DNA of 64,000 bases. It comes from Paragonimus skrjabini miyazakii (taxonomy: Eukaryota; Platyhelminthes; Trematoda; Plagiorchiida; Troglotrematidae). This document shows positions 31,801 through 45,300 of this stretch, piece after piece. Position 1 is the first letter of the stretch; each line of letters starts with the position of its first letter. A model generated the notes under the pieces. It was not told where the DNA came from. It did not search any database and worked only from the letters and a program-made list of their open reading frames with translations. The position numbers and the translations under genes were made by a program. The stretch spans positions 251,874-315,873 of the forward strand of contig JTDE01000263.1 of NCBI GenBank assembly GCA_014338405.1, written 5' to 3'.

Positions 31801-34800
31801 GCAAGATTCACAAGGAGTTTACCGCCTGAAGGAGGCCAAACTGGCTGCACATATATGAATCCGCGCTCGACGGTTTAGAAGGAAACCAGGAATCGGTGAA
31901 TAGTTCCGACTTCAGAAGTGCCGTAGAAACAGGATTGCGAATCACAAAAAGTCAGACAAGTATAGCCGAATTAGAAAGTCAAGTAATATCCATGGATTAT
32001 TTTATGGGTGTACTTAAACATACACCGAACAACAGTGAAGCCTATCTTCAGTCCATTTCAGTGGTTATGTTGACCAAGCTGTCCACTTACTCGGTTTGGT
32101 GTTGTGTGCTTTTCATTTGCGCTCCACTTCGTATGCTAATAGCATTGCCACGACACATTCATATATAGTGTTCCAGATTGGGCACACCCATTGGCCAAAA
32201 GTGTATTCTCACCAAGCTGGAGCAGCTCATGTAATGCCGTAACCTTGACAAGCCACCACTGGGGTGGCTGTTTAGGTTATATAAATCAAATTTCTTGACA
32301 GTTGGCCAAATTGCTAGGTGATCTTGTATACTAAGATGGTGTGTTACTTAACACACCGATCGCGTTTTCACAACTGTCTCTGCCCCACCCCTACCTAGAG
32401 GGGTTAACAAGAGAAGCGTTTCAACCAGATTTTCATGTTTTAATTTTGCAGTGATGGCGGCTCAGAGATTAAAGTAACAAATTAGGATCAGTTTTCCGGG
32501 CGAGTTGAAGAAAACCGTAAAAATTCGTACTGAAAGACTCAAAGTGGCCCATTGAACATTTCGTACACCTAGTCGGCTTTCTCAGGGATTCAAAATCCAT
32601 TAGGTAACAGGTTAAATATGTACGAAACAATAATATCAGGTTCCCATTCACGGATTGTATTACCGTGTTCTTCAACATTAAGCCAGAATGACGTGGGCTT
32701 GTTGTTCGATGCCTAGTGATGTAAAACTTTCAATTTCTTCTCTCTTAGTCAAGTTACTTAGTATTTATCAAGTTCTGTGTTGATTCGTACAAACTATTAG
32801 TTGACAATCTACCAGACTTCAAGAACAAGTGAAATAGTAACAGGGGTCTCTATGGCTCAACACTGGTTAAACAATACACACCAGAAATACACCGTCGACT
32901 TTAATATTTGAGAAAATAAACGGAAAGCCCATGACTAGGTCTTGTTACACGCTACGACAAAGAACGTCGGGCTAGAGAATGCTGGTTATTCTCAAAGGGT
33001 TTTCAACGAAAAATTCTGCATACTTTCATGGAGGCCATCTACAGTATTTTATTAATATAGGGGTGGAATGAATCTACTTGGAAACCAGAAACCGTATAAA
33101 TCTATTCAGATACTTGCGGTACTTTGCTAAACATATATATATATATATATATACAACCAGTAAATGTGAGTAGGTTTAGGAAAAGTGAACTGAAGGGACA
33201 AGGGACAGAAAATAATTCAAAACGAACAGTATGAATTAACAGCCTGCTGATTTGTATTAAACTGGTTTGTGAACTACAAATACCACAAAAGGTATCAACT
33301 GTGGCCGAAACACATTCCAGAAATGTATTTTTACGAAAATCGGAATAAATTAACTCTCGCAAGTTTGGTTAAGACCTGAGTCGGGCTATCAACATTGAAA
33401 GTTGAGTGCCCAGATGACCAACACCCTCAACAGCTATGGACTAACTTGCATAAGATGTTCACACTCCACAATAAGTAAATGGAACTATTTTGTTTCTTGC
33501 CATCCTTAGTCACTAGTGGAATGTCATTCATTCATTTTTTGAGTAAAAAGACCCGGCCGATACAAAAGTGTGTCCGACTAAGAAAAGAGAGCATAAACAA
33601 TGTAAACATATCAATAGTAATCTTAATTAAATGGGACTAGTTGAGCTGGATCATTTGTAATTGGCTACTAGTACATGCTGTAACTTGATGGGAAACCAGC
33701 AAATTTTCGCCACGATAAACTACAGAATCCTGGCACATTTTGCGCGACCTACGTTGACTGGAACTTGTTTATGGAAACCCCTTTGGTCAGTCATAGGTAA
33801 CATAAAGATAGTGAATTGTGCCGATGTTGATAAGCAACACCGTCCGATCACAAACAATTCCAGGACAGTCGAGGACATATAGGTCTCACGCATGAGTAGT
33901 TCTACAAGTTGGTTTGAAATCTTACTAGTGGAGTATATTTTCATCAACTTATTTAACCAAGGCTTGTGATAACTGGCAAGATGGACGTTCCAGCAAGTAT
34001 GAGATACTCAAACGGTATCTGTTCATCAAATATGATTTCAAATGCTTAATAGTCTGGTCGTTAACTACAGCAGAACAAGCATATCACCATCCGGTAAGTT
34101 TTACATTGACTTGGGTATGTATCGAGTGAGCGGTTCTTTATTTCCAATATAATGGTAGTAACTAGTCAAACTGGATCAACTGTATTCACGGTGTAATCGA
34201 GGCAAGCCACTAGATTATCAGGCCTGTTAACAGTACGGGTCTAAACTATATTCGTGTGAGGTAGAATACATATATCAGCTTGGTCTTTACTCAGTATACA
34301 TGGGTTTTGATTTAGCGTGAAAGGATTATCTGGCGTTCAAAGTTATGGTTCTTATTTTAAAAACAGTTTCACTTATGAATGAATGTCTAACTACGGTAAA
34401 AACATTGGGAAAAATTACTAGAAGTTGCCAACCAATCGTTCTAATTATCAGTTTGTATTACTTCTCTTTGCCTCAACAGTGCAGTAAAATGTTCATGTAT
34501 GATTTTTCAACAGGGTTGGTGAAAACCTAACGAGACAGTGGTCAACACATTTGGGACGAGAATCCAAAGTTTACTAATACGTGTCAATCGACCAGTTTCT
34601 CTCGAGTCTATTATTTTCTTTCAAAATGGATCAGCCAAAAGAGAAACATCAATGCAAAGGCTTTAATTTACCCTGACTACTGCTAACCTTGTAGGTATTC
34701 TTTCTCCCATCTACTCAGTAATTGCATAGTGGGGGTTTAAGTAAGAAGATTTCGAAGGAACCTGCTGTACAAGCTTCCATAAAGTGACCGTTCTGTTTGT

Positions 34801-36368
34801 AGACAACGCAATACCAATGTAATTGATTATATTCAGAAGAAACCATTCCCTAAATCAATTTCTTGCCTATCGGGTGTAGTTTTAATTTTCATGTACAACT
34901 CCAAACCCTTTTTACTGAAAACAGAGTAACTGCCGCTGAGATGTAGGTTCGCTTTACTTCAAAGCTATGCGGCTGAAATTTTAGCGTTTACATTTCTGAA
35001 AATTTTTATTTTCATTGTTCGAGATCACCTCTGGCTTCCTCTCTCAGATTACTCATCTATTAGTGATAAATACTGATCTTAATGAATTGGTACAGTAACT
35101 CACAACTGATAAACATTGTCCACTTCAACCTACTTGGCCCTTCCAGGATTTCGTATTAAATACTTGTGTTATTTTCTCATGAATTGACAAGGTCAAAATA
35201 AGAAATAAATATGTTCCCCAATAATGATAACTCGAGATCAAGTGGATCACAGGTTATTTAACAGTTATGACAAAATTTTCAGAATGTCAGTTTCTGAATT
35301 TACAAATTGATGTGTGAAATGTCGATCAAAGACTGCACTGCGAAACGTTTGGACCGATGTATTCAACGGCATCCATAGAGACTATTTGCCTGTTGTTGTT
35401 CTTGTCTGATAATACGTGAAATCAAAATAGCATGTGGAAAACGTCAACCACTACCTTCATTGGTCCAGTTATCTCAGGCTCTCTTGAGCGCGCTCATTTC
35501 CCTTCGCGACAATTTTCACGAATAATTTGCTAAAATCTCTACATTTTGTTGACTAAATAATGAAGCGATGTAGTTTGTTCGCAACATAATGTATATCTGA
35601 AGCTTGCCTTGCTTATGCTCTGTAATTTTCTGACCATTACCATATGCAATAGGGTGCATACTGATTATGGCATATCTAAAGTTTGTGAGCGTGGAAAGTT
35701 TCGCAGTTCACGATGCACGTAATCCTCGATTGCGTTGTTGGTTAATTAGGCTGTGTTTGTGAAAACACTTAATGGAATTATTTTGATACAATGTAGCTTC
35801 AGTAAACAAATTTCCATAGGGAAGCACAAGGAGGGATGATATGGAATTGAGTTCATCCGACAAAATTATATATAAAACTACGTGTGACTGCAACCACTGA
35901 GCGTTCATCTTAGGAACCCAGGTTCAATAATTGGCAGTTATTCAACTAACTTTGGAAGCTTGTTACAAGTGATCAGCCTGACAATGAGTCTCGCTAATTA
36001 TGACGTTATTAATTAAGGTGTTATATACGTTTTGGACTATAATGCATAAAATTACAACCTTACTTTTTAACGATACTTATCATTGTGAGCCTAAGCTTGA
36101 TGAGCATGTACGTGCGTTCTTCTTAGATGTCTGAGATATTTTTATACTTCTACAGAATAATTACATAATGTATAAATCATTCTGATCACTTTAGAAACCC
36201 TATCCACGATCCAGTCTACTTAACACAATAAAAGAAACAAAACGACTTACCTTTCCGACCCGAGTTATCACGGTAAAACAGAGTAATTAATCAAATGTTT
36301 AGGACATAGCCGAGTAAACTCCGCTTAGTTTAACATAGAACCGTTTCAAGGAAAACAAATGTACTCAC
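31801..36368. other. Non-coding sequence, probably first intron of the vWA gene
   Basis: It lies directly downstream of the consensus donor of the minus-strand exon at 36738-36369. No continuation of the vWA domain was found in the minus-strand frames, so the first intron is long. Apart from the TA microsatellite at 33132-33153 I see no recognised repeat. Confidence 0.4.
33132..33153. repeat. AT dinucleotide microsatellite
   Basis: About 11 uninterrupted AT units between C and ACAACC. Confidence 0.9.
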
Positions 36369-36738
36369 CTGGGTCGTGTACTTTGACCAACACGAAATCT
36401 TTAATGTAGTTTGCCTCCCCACGCTGCATATGTCTTTGTAGAATCCGTCTGGCGCCAATCTTAACTTGTTTCAGATCATTGCCCATGGACCCCGTGGAAT
36501 CGAATACAATGGCCAAAGAGATGGCTGAACTTGAGGTCATATCATCCCCGTTCGACAAGGTGATATTTACACCCGGGTCGTCCACATTGGGCAGCGAATT
36601 GAACATCAGGGCATCCTCGGGAACACTGCTAACTGGAAGTCTTGTTTGACCAGGAGAGTTTCCTGTGACCCCAGCGTTGCTTGTTAGAATGTATATGTGA
36701 AGCAAGATGAGCAGGATGCAACGTAGCAGTATTCGCAT
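36369..36738 (-). CDS. First coding exon of a secreted vWA-domain protein, hemicentin-like
   Basis: The start is ATG at 36738; an in-frame TGA at 36750-36748 lies just upstream. Residues 1-20 form a signal peptide (MRILLRCILLILLHIYILTS). A linker follows, then from about residue 71 the first strand and metal-binding motif of a von Willebrand factor A domain: LAIVFDSTGSMGNDL with D80, T82 and S84 as metal ligands (DxTxS), then a helix to QRHMQRGEANY and the strand FVLVKVHDP. The FVLV...HDP segment and the TGSM motif are those of the N-terminal vWA domain of hemicentins, which are extracellular matrix proteins. The exon ends at a perfect donor CAG/GTGAGT (36368-36363) after 123 codons plus one base. 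The remaining exons were not located. Other vWA proteins remain possible. Confidence 0.75.
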
Positions 36739-38230
36739 CCTCAACGGTCACCCAAGGACGGTGTAAGGTAATCTGAGACACAACAGGGCCGGTTTAAATT
36801 TTGCGTAGAAAGGACGACGATTGTCCGGTTTGCTTTTCTACGACAGTAACCGTATCGACCCTTACACTCGGTGATGCACACTGAGGTCCACTTACCGGGA
36901 TGACTGCGTGTCGACTGAAGACTGTGCTGACTGATTGTAGGCACAATAGACCAATGCGTTGAGGTATCCATGAGTGCGTGCCTATATACTTGTGTGGGTG
37001 TGTGCGTGTGTTTGTTTGTCTTTGCCCAGCCCGCTGACGGGCGGGTTAAATCACATCTGTAGGGTGGAACGTTTGGTTGTTGTGTTCTCGATTTGGTCAC
37101 AGTCCGCATCCATTGCATTTTCCTTGTAAAATAATGGGCGTCCATGTGTAGCCAAGGTTGTGTGCATTGCGCGCGCGTTGGGTTTACCTGTTTTCGAACT
37201 TCCCATCTATGTGCGTGTGTATTCAAACATGTACAGTTGACTAACGCTCATTAATTACAGCTGGGATCAATGCCCACTCGACCAACCCAATATTTCTTCA
37301 ATTGACTAATCCTAGTTACTGACCTCGGATTCAAATCATCATGTAACTTACCGGTTGTTCAAGAGTTCTTAGTCTACCACGTAGAATTACAAAACGAAAC
37401 AACTTTTAATGGCACACGGTGATTGGTTGATTAGTAGAATTATACTTAAACCCGTAATCTTCTGGCGAGTACTTTTGTTACATATTGTAGACAATTAACG
37501 TTTAGTAGCTGATCTGGATTGACAATATTTTCACGGTTCCCGACTTGAATTGATGTTTCGGATTCGAGTGTGGCTGACTCTCTAGACTTCGTCACTGGTG
37601 AATATATCCAGGATTTGAACATTAGCTATTGTGTGTTTAAGGCGAGAGTGCCTACTATTTGCCTAATGTCACGTTTAATCGAATTACCACGTTCAACCCT
37701 TCACACTCGAACATGTTCGGACAGTGCAATAGTCCACTTTCTTTCTCCACAGGTTACTTTCTTATGATTCAGTTATTATGCTAATCGATTCGTGGGTTCG
37801 TACACGAAAGAGAAGGATGATAGCTTGCTCACTGCTGCCTCTATATTGATTTGTTTACAAATTATGGTTGACAGATGTTCACTAATAAGTGAATGGAGAT
37901 GAATTGAAATAAACGTGGAAGAACCGCCGCCAAGCAAAGATAGACTGAAGGGAGGGGTTTCTACAAAGTTCACTCACTTCAAATTCCAAACGTAGCGAAT
38001 GACCTCAGTTACGTACAGCCAAGCTTAGTGCAAGGAGCACTGCAAGCTTTTTGTGGTCAATTTCGTGAGTCAATAGTCTGATGAGCCTAGCGAACTAACT
38101 CGATGTCGCTGGTGTCCCTAGAAAGAGTTCCCTTCTGAAACCCATGACGTTTCTAATAGCTCTCGTCACGGTGCTTTTTCCAACTGTTGCACTAATTAAA
38201 CGGTCAGTGGTTGTTCAACCAACGTGTATT
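36739..38230. other. 5' flank of the vWA gene
   Basis: Bases about 36740-37230 are richer in G+C than the surroundings and contain a GT-rich stretch (36990-37020). They also carry a 161-codon minus frame rich in Thr, His and Arg that has no domain and looks like a chance frame in unusual composition. The place and composition suit a promoter and 5' untranslated region, which is inference. Beyond 37230 nothing is recognised. Confidence 0.35.
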
Positions 38231-38582
38231 TCAAGCTGAACATCACCCACAATTGATCGCAGCTGTCGCATTCCCATAGACTTTCCAATCGACCATTTTC
38301 GAAAGTGGTTGAGCGTCCACATGTGATAATTCGGTCGTTCCTAACGTGAGGTCAATGGCGCAGCGGTAAACACGGTTGCCTCACGAACAACGTAGCCGTG
38401 GTTCTAGTCCCGGCAGTGGCGAGGATATGCACTACTGACGAGCTCTAATGAGAGCGAAACTCGAGTCTGGTGCTTCTTTTCGAAAGGGGCCGGCCGGAAA
38501 GTCTATGAGAATGCGACAGCTGCGATCAATTGTGGGTGATGTTCAACTTGAAATTAACCAAATCCCCGACTACTCATCAGCA
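38231..38582 (+). repeat. SINE family 1, best-preserved full copy with inverted arm
   Basis: Bases 38231-38298 are the body end in inverted orientation. They are joined to a full plus-strand unit: the GATAATTCGGTCGT head, an A box TGGCGCAGCGG near 38356, a B box GGTTCTAGTCC near 38400, the GAGCTCTAATGAGAGCGAAA body, and the end GATCAATTGTGGGTGATGTT with the tail CTACTCATCAGCAA. The inverted arm and the plus body end (38485-38552) are about 65 bases each and nearly perfect complements. The A and B boxes are spaced as in tRNA genes, so the element is tRNA-derived and could have been transcribed by RNA polymerase III. Confidence 0.75.
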
Positions 38583-39227
38583 AGATGCGTTTATTGTGTG
38601 TCACAGTGTACAGTTCTTAAGTAATTTTGGCTGATGACCCCATTGTATTATGTTACCTCACTGCAGGTTTCTGAAGTACAGTCTGTGCATTGCACTTGCG
38701 TACAAATCAAATCAAAATATAGTACATGCACCATTCAAAATAATCTGCGGTGAGATGTTCGCAAGTAACAGTATCAGTGAACGAGAGATTATACGATAGT
38801 ATCATTCTGACAACTGTTCAGCAGTGCCCCCTAAATTTTGTGGTTCAAAAAGTGAGATTTGGTTTTTAAAGTTTGGATAAAACTACGGCGATCGAAGTGA
38901 ATCCTCACTTCACTAAACTAACCATTAGTAAGGCAGTAGAGAAAAGCTCGACCTTCTCCCACAGCTCAAAAATGTTCACTTGCAATCTAAGATAATAAGA
39001 TGATTTTTATCACCAACCTATAAGTATCTCGGCACCAGTTTCCATTCTGTTTTTACCACGTCTTTTCATTGATTGCACTGTACTGAAAAATGAAGTTCTA
39101 AGTTTTAGAATGTTACAAACCACAAACGAGTTTAGTTCGCTTTGTTGCACCCACTAACATTCAGTGAACTCTTTATAGATTGAATCAATACTTGTCCAAA
39201 TTCTCTCTGAGTAAAAGACTGCAACCC
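38583..39227. other. Non-coding sequence, nothing recognised
   Basis: No open frame with a domain and no recognised repeat. Confidence 0.4.
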
Positions 39228-39330
39228 AATTACGAAAACCTGTGATTCGACCAGATTCGAACCAGCGGCAGAAACAGCATACACGAATACAGCAGGTACT
39301 TCACCAACTGAATTACAAAGCCATGTCGAG
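39228..39330 (-). repeat. tRNA-like repeat, family 2
   Basis: The minus strand reads GGCTTTGTAATTCAGTTGGT (A-box side), then TGTATGCTGTTTCTGCCGCT and a B box GGTTCGAATCT (39263-39253). The layout is that of a tRNA gene with a long middle part, but I could not fold a clean cloverleaf, so it is a tRNA-derived repeat and not a tRNA gene. The 95-codon minus frame that spans it is incidental. Confidence 0.55.
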
Positions 39331-42300
39331 AGCTTAAGTATTCCCCATCTGGCTAGACAGCTGTGGCAGAAGTTTTTAAGGAGGTAGCGATGGAATACAT
39401 TAAGGCCATTGATTAACACCGAGGATGCATTAATGTTGTCTGATGTGGCAGATTTGATAATGTAGAAGACCGAACAACTTGAGATAAGTTCGAGCCGGTG
39501 AAGAAAACAGGTTCACATAGTGGAAGAGCCATACACGTTCAGTTTCAAAGCCTCACTAAGAGATCAGAAGTTTCACAGTTGGATCTCCTATAAATTATCA
39601 TCTATCAGATTGTTTAACCAGCATGCGATCAGTGAAGAATCGCGCACCGAGCAGATGAAAAAACTCAAGCACACTGTGTGACAAAGGTAAATTAATATTA
39701 GTGTGAATCTAGGGATATAGGATTTTTAAAGCATGTTCTACCTGTTTTCGAAGGCGATTCATGGCTACAGAAATAGTATGAACCCGGAGAAAACGTGCTG
39801 ACATAGCAGAGGAAACTATGGGAAAACACTACCTCCAAGGAGATTGTAAACAAGAGATACTAATTAGTGAACTGACCCCAGACAGAACACATAAACTGCC
39901 AATCACTGGAATGTCATCATTATACAACTGATCTGAAAGTTACACTACATATGTTGGCATAGGGCACCTCTCATTCATTTGAGTGATAAGCGTCTGAAAG
40001 TAGATTTACATTTAATATGTAACTCCCGTTACAGCAACGTCAGTTATTGAGATAAATTGTCATCATTAAACGAAGATAAAACAGCCATGCGTATTAGTTG
40101 CCTTAGTCTTTTGCTGATAGGCTGAAACCAATCAGCCGTTTTGTGGTTAGCCTACAAACGAGCAAGCAAGATAAAACAGCCATGCGTTTCAAGGTATTTA
40201 CAGACAAGTTACAATGTGCTCACTCGTTTGAGGCGAATAAACCATGATGAAATGTTGTTGCTTTTGAGGTGCTACACGGATGCACACCAAATCAACATGG
40301 ACGGTAAACTCGGATGGCACAATTGTTTGTGGTGATAGTGTTTCACATGGGGAAAGTTACAACGGAACAATCCCTTGTTGTGCATCAGAAATATGTGCCA
40401 CGTTAGAAGATGTAACCTGGCTGAAGTAACTGAATCTTGTTTTTTTTTTGTACTTACATTTATGCAGATGATCAACTAAAGAATGCCACTTACCGAATCT
40501 ACGTACTGATTCCCATATAGTCGAAGAAAGACATTGTGTTGATAGAACGAGCTGTGACAGACCGGCGACAGTGTCCAATGTCTATGTGCATCGTCTATTA
40601 TCATACTGATGGGGGCTGCTGATAGCCAGCTTAGTAACAATTTACACAAGTATGTTCATCAAACACTTAGGGTTGTGGAGACAGATGCTGTTGTCGGCAG
40701 TGTGGTGAACCCTTATAAAAGTGGGGGCTAATTATACATTGTATATGACATAGGTAACCCAACCGTAGAGGTTGTATGGAGATGGCAGCCACAGGTTTAG
40801 TCAACATATATGTTGACAGCCGACAGCCCTGTTACATTTTGAGTTCGACAGCCTAGCACACATTCATTCAACTTCGGATGCAGTAACAGTTTGGATATTC
40901 TCAATAAGTGATAGCATATTGTTACAGAAACTGTCAGTAACGTAAGGGGAAAATCAATTCAATCTGTTACGTTGATTAGCCTGTCAGAGCATAAGGTTTG
41001 CTATCGGTTTGTTTCAGGTACGTATTTAAGATGCAAACTGGCTAATATTCTGATGTAATTTGAATAACGTAACATTTATATTTTTCCTTGAATAAGAACT
41101 ATTTCGAATAAATGCATCATCTAATGGTACGCAGTTAGGTGGTGATGGAATGATTTCAAGTAAGCACTGACTGACATTACCATGATCATTAATAAGCATG
41201 TGTGGAGTTGTTGCAAACAAATCGGTGTGCAATACGATTGGCTTGATTGAGCTGGTTGTTATCACGGCGCAGAAATTAATTATAGGCTAATATAAGTCCA
41301 ATTTTGATAGCATTGGCTAATCTAGTACAATACATTTGATTTTTCTGACAATAAAATTCTTTTTGCATTCGATGCAATTCCTAAGAGAGATGTCTCTATC
41401 ATCGTAGAAAGATTGGGTGTCGCTAATGCTGCAAACTCTTAGAATATAGTGTTTGTTCCAGAAAGTTGTGTTACGTAGTAGTACAGGCCCTACGGTTACC
41501 ATAGTCTCCCATGACTGACTCGACACTCTCGGTGGTCAATTTTGTAACCTAATTGCTTTCCAATTCACAATCTCGTGATGTAATTGTGTGATTAATTGTT
41601 TTTGATTTTGATCGCTTGACAACCATGATGATATAAAATGCTATGTAATTGGTCCGATGATGAATAACCGAAAACAGACTGTTCGCCAAAACACCTTTTT
41701 ACTTCTTACGTAGTAGTGATCGAATTTTGGTATAATGGACCCTACAATATTTTGTACTATCCACAGTACACCCCAGATGTTTAGATATGGGAAATAAATG
41801 AAAAGATCTGCCTTGTTGGCAATGTGATGGTCAAAATGTAACATTGATTCGATGGATTCTGCAAAAGACTGAACATAAATTACTTGAATACCTTAATTCC
41901 TTGCTTTTGGATAGTGACAACGCCTACTTGTAGAGCCAGTGTGGTCCACTTACGGGCGAGGCCAGTGTTTTGATCCTAGCCGATTCAGTCTGTTGTCTAT
42001 ATGAATGTCAGTTGGTTCTTTCTTTCTGCGCTGTTTCTATAAACACTGTATTCAAAAACGTCTAACCTTTTGCAAATTCCATGCCAAGTGGTTGCCGACA
42101 TTGTGAAAATTTGGCAGAAGTGGTTGGATTCCACGTATCTACTTACTCTTTGTGGTCATTCTAGGATCTGATAAATGTTGGTCGAAATTCTGGGATGTAC
42201 AGTATGTCCACTTATGTTGACGTCATTTAAAACATTCACGACACCATAAGTAAACAAACTGCAGCCAATTTATTTTCCCAACTAAAAAGTCCAGCACGCT

Positions 42301-45300
42301 CACAATGAAACCAAGTGTTAGTTATGCTAGCAAAATATCTGAAGGTTTTGGGGGAAAAATATCTGCTTGTGCCGAATAGTCGTTCTGGTCAACCGTTGTG
42401 CATATCACAAAATTTCTGGTCACCCTATGTAAATTTTCCGCACTCAACTTCTAAACCGTTTTCTTTTGAACTCACTTCAAGTTCAAACCGCACTTCTGAA
42501 AAAAACACTAATATCTAATTCTGTATAGATAGCATGATGAGAACATGTGATGGAAAAAACGTTGACCAAGTGCTGTCTTCAATTAATATGTACAGTCTTT
42601 TGTTAATTCCTGCCTCGAACATTTACAAGTATAACCCTCTTATTAACTACAGAGTATAAGTTTTGAAATAATTTAGTAACTTCCTGTTTCCTGATCAATC
42701 ACAACATCTGGATAACGACAGGCTATTCACCTCGCGCCATTTCACCTGCGTCAGATTCTTTGATTTAATTGAGCTTCCAGCTTTTCTTCGTTATCAACGA
42801 AATATTTTCAGTTGATTTGTACTATTTTTTGGTTCTAGCGTTGTGTTTAGTATCTTTCATCATGACCTTCCATTTCAAACCTGTAAATTTGATAAATTGA
42901 CAAAATGAATAAACGTAATATCGTTACACAGTTTTATTATTCCTCTATGTTAATGAGTCCTATGTGTTTTATAAGTTGTTCTTAATTTATTGTAGTGTGT
43001 GTTTCAGAATTATCTATGTTTAAGATGTTTTATTTTACGTCCGCTTAAGGTTGTGCACTTTCAGCCAACACTTGATTAGCGTAACCTTGATGAGTCATAA
43101 ATTACCTGGTGGTCAGTTAATGTTGTAGGCATAAAAACATGAGCTCCACCAGGTCACTTGTAATCTTGGCGGAACCGAGTTCGCAATTAACCTGTTGAAT
43201 CATGCATTCCGATATAGGAGTCAGTGACAAATCAGTAGATCTTTGATTAGCTTGAGTTAACCTGAATGTACTAATGCTTTACAGTACAGTGCTGTACTGA
43301 GCCTCAGTTTTTGAATTATCTAATTATCGTAGTTGCTGATGACACGTTGAAAAGTTAAGGTCTGTCAAACATCAACTCGTGTGGTCTAAACACAGTAGAA
43401 CTTCCTTAGTTCTGTCAACTTAGTAAATTTTTACGTAAGCCTGTGGTGGATTGAGAAAATCCTTGTTTGCTTCAAGCATTCATGTTTTACAAATCCACCG
43501 AACCTTCTGAAGACTGATTGTTCGGTCATCCTGCGATGAAGCACTTTAGTAAATGTCTCTCTAAATACTTGTAAGTAGGAGAACTGTTAAGGAATCTTCA
43601 AGGTGAACCTAGCAGATTTTATTAATTTTCAAACTTTTATTTAAATTTTGTTATTTTCTTCCATCTATTTAAGCTTTTTAAGAGTAATGTCTAGCTTGAT
43701 ATATCGGGGTAGAACAGTGGGCTGCTTCAGCAAACTTTTCGCGAGAACCTGCTGTGAACAGAGTTACCATATTCGTGTAACTCGACATTCCTCACCTCGT
43801 TATTGTCAACCATACGAAATTTTACCAATCATCAATCTATTTCAGGAGGACGAACTTGTTTCAGCAAGCAGCAATTGCATTGCATTACAGCTAATTCATA
43901 TCACGGCGAAAAATCATTGTCTACTCGCAATGTAGCTTTTTTTGGTCATTATAATGACCATCATTTAAATTCGGCAGGCCAACTAGACGCTACATTTATA
44001 GTACCCTCCCTTCAAAGAGGGGTCTCCTGGAGAGAATTTTCAAGAGGGGAAAATGACTTCTTTCCCGTGTCCTTAGTTTAAATTCAATCAAGCATTTGTT
44101 GTTGTTATCTAGCTAGGTGGAGCTGAGAGAAATTTCACGCAAGCATTTGGTTTAGAGACGGCCAGTACAATAATGAGCAGCTGTTTTAATCCTCTTGGAT
44201 CTCACTAGCGTCACCTTTGAGAGAATATTCATGAAGGCTTGAAGCGGACGTCTTTGTCACCTTTCGGATACCTATTCATGTCTTTAATTCAAATTGCCGG
44301 CATGGATGACATTAATGAGACATTCTCAGGTGAAGACAACGTTTTTCCGCACGGTTATGATCAGTGAGTTCAAATGTTTCCACAGAAATCCTGAGTTCAG
44401 TAAAGCGAGTGTTCATTGAATGCGGGATGAAATGGATACTAGAAACTTTAAGTTTGTGGATATATCAATGCTACGGCTGGATTTTGAACAGCAATAATTG
44501 TACGTACATCAGTGTTGGTGCACTCAATCACTAATTAAACCTAGAATGAAAAAAGAGCAAGTGCTTCTGATTTAAAACGGTTCGAGTGATGACTGAAGCC
44601 TACTGGCAGTGAGAAACAGCTAACCAAATATAGTAGGCAGTAATCATAGTGAACAGGAACTGATATGCATGAACTATTTTATGAATTCGATTTAAAATAT
44701 TTTGCTTACCTTAGATTGACCTTAAATCCGGATTCGAAACAGATCGATTGAGAATTTCTATGTCGAAGCTTAGTAGTTCTGAACCTGCTGGATCGTTTTT
44801 TGTGCTTGCTTAGAGTTCTGGTTTGCCTAAATAAAAAATAATTCTTTGGCCTGGGTATTTCGTATATTTCATATGAACGAAATGACTAGCCGATTTGAAC
44901 CAAAAGTTTACTTATCTTGTGAAAAATAGTCACCTTGATCTGTTCATGGTATGTGGTGAGCCAGGCAATATGGTTCCGAACAATGCCAGTCGACAGATTT
45001 AGTTTGACTGAAATGTGGGAAGACCACAATATAAAAAAGAGAGGTTTTTACGTTGGAATGCCTTTAGTACGACCTCAACTGGTGGTGCACTGATACGTCT
45101 AAAATAGGAGGCCGTTCATTGATGGCCATCATTTTAATACAAATTACAGATTACCTGTATCACTTACCCTTGGGTTCGGTAAAGATATCAACCATAATTC
45201 AGATGTACTGGTCGTTTCATTTCATTGATTTTCTATTTCAATCTCTTCTTCGGTGGCAGCTCAGCAAAATCACTTGTTTAGCTTCCCATTGCTCTGTGAG

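Noticed and set aside
36741..37226. 161-codon minus-strand open frame
   Set aside because: Ends just upstream of the vWA start, is rich in Thr/His/Arg from GT-repeat composition, and has no domain; likely chance in the 5' flank.
38075..38120. CTGATGAGCCTAGCGAAC, hammerhead-like
   Set aside because: Core is close, but no helix III and no complementary helix I strand follow.
40800..40817. 18-base perfect palindrome around ATATAT
   Set aside because: AT-rich short palindromes are expected by chance in 64 kb and nothing nearby gives it a role.
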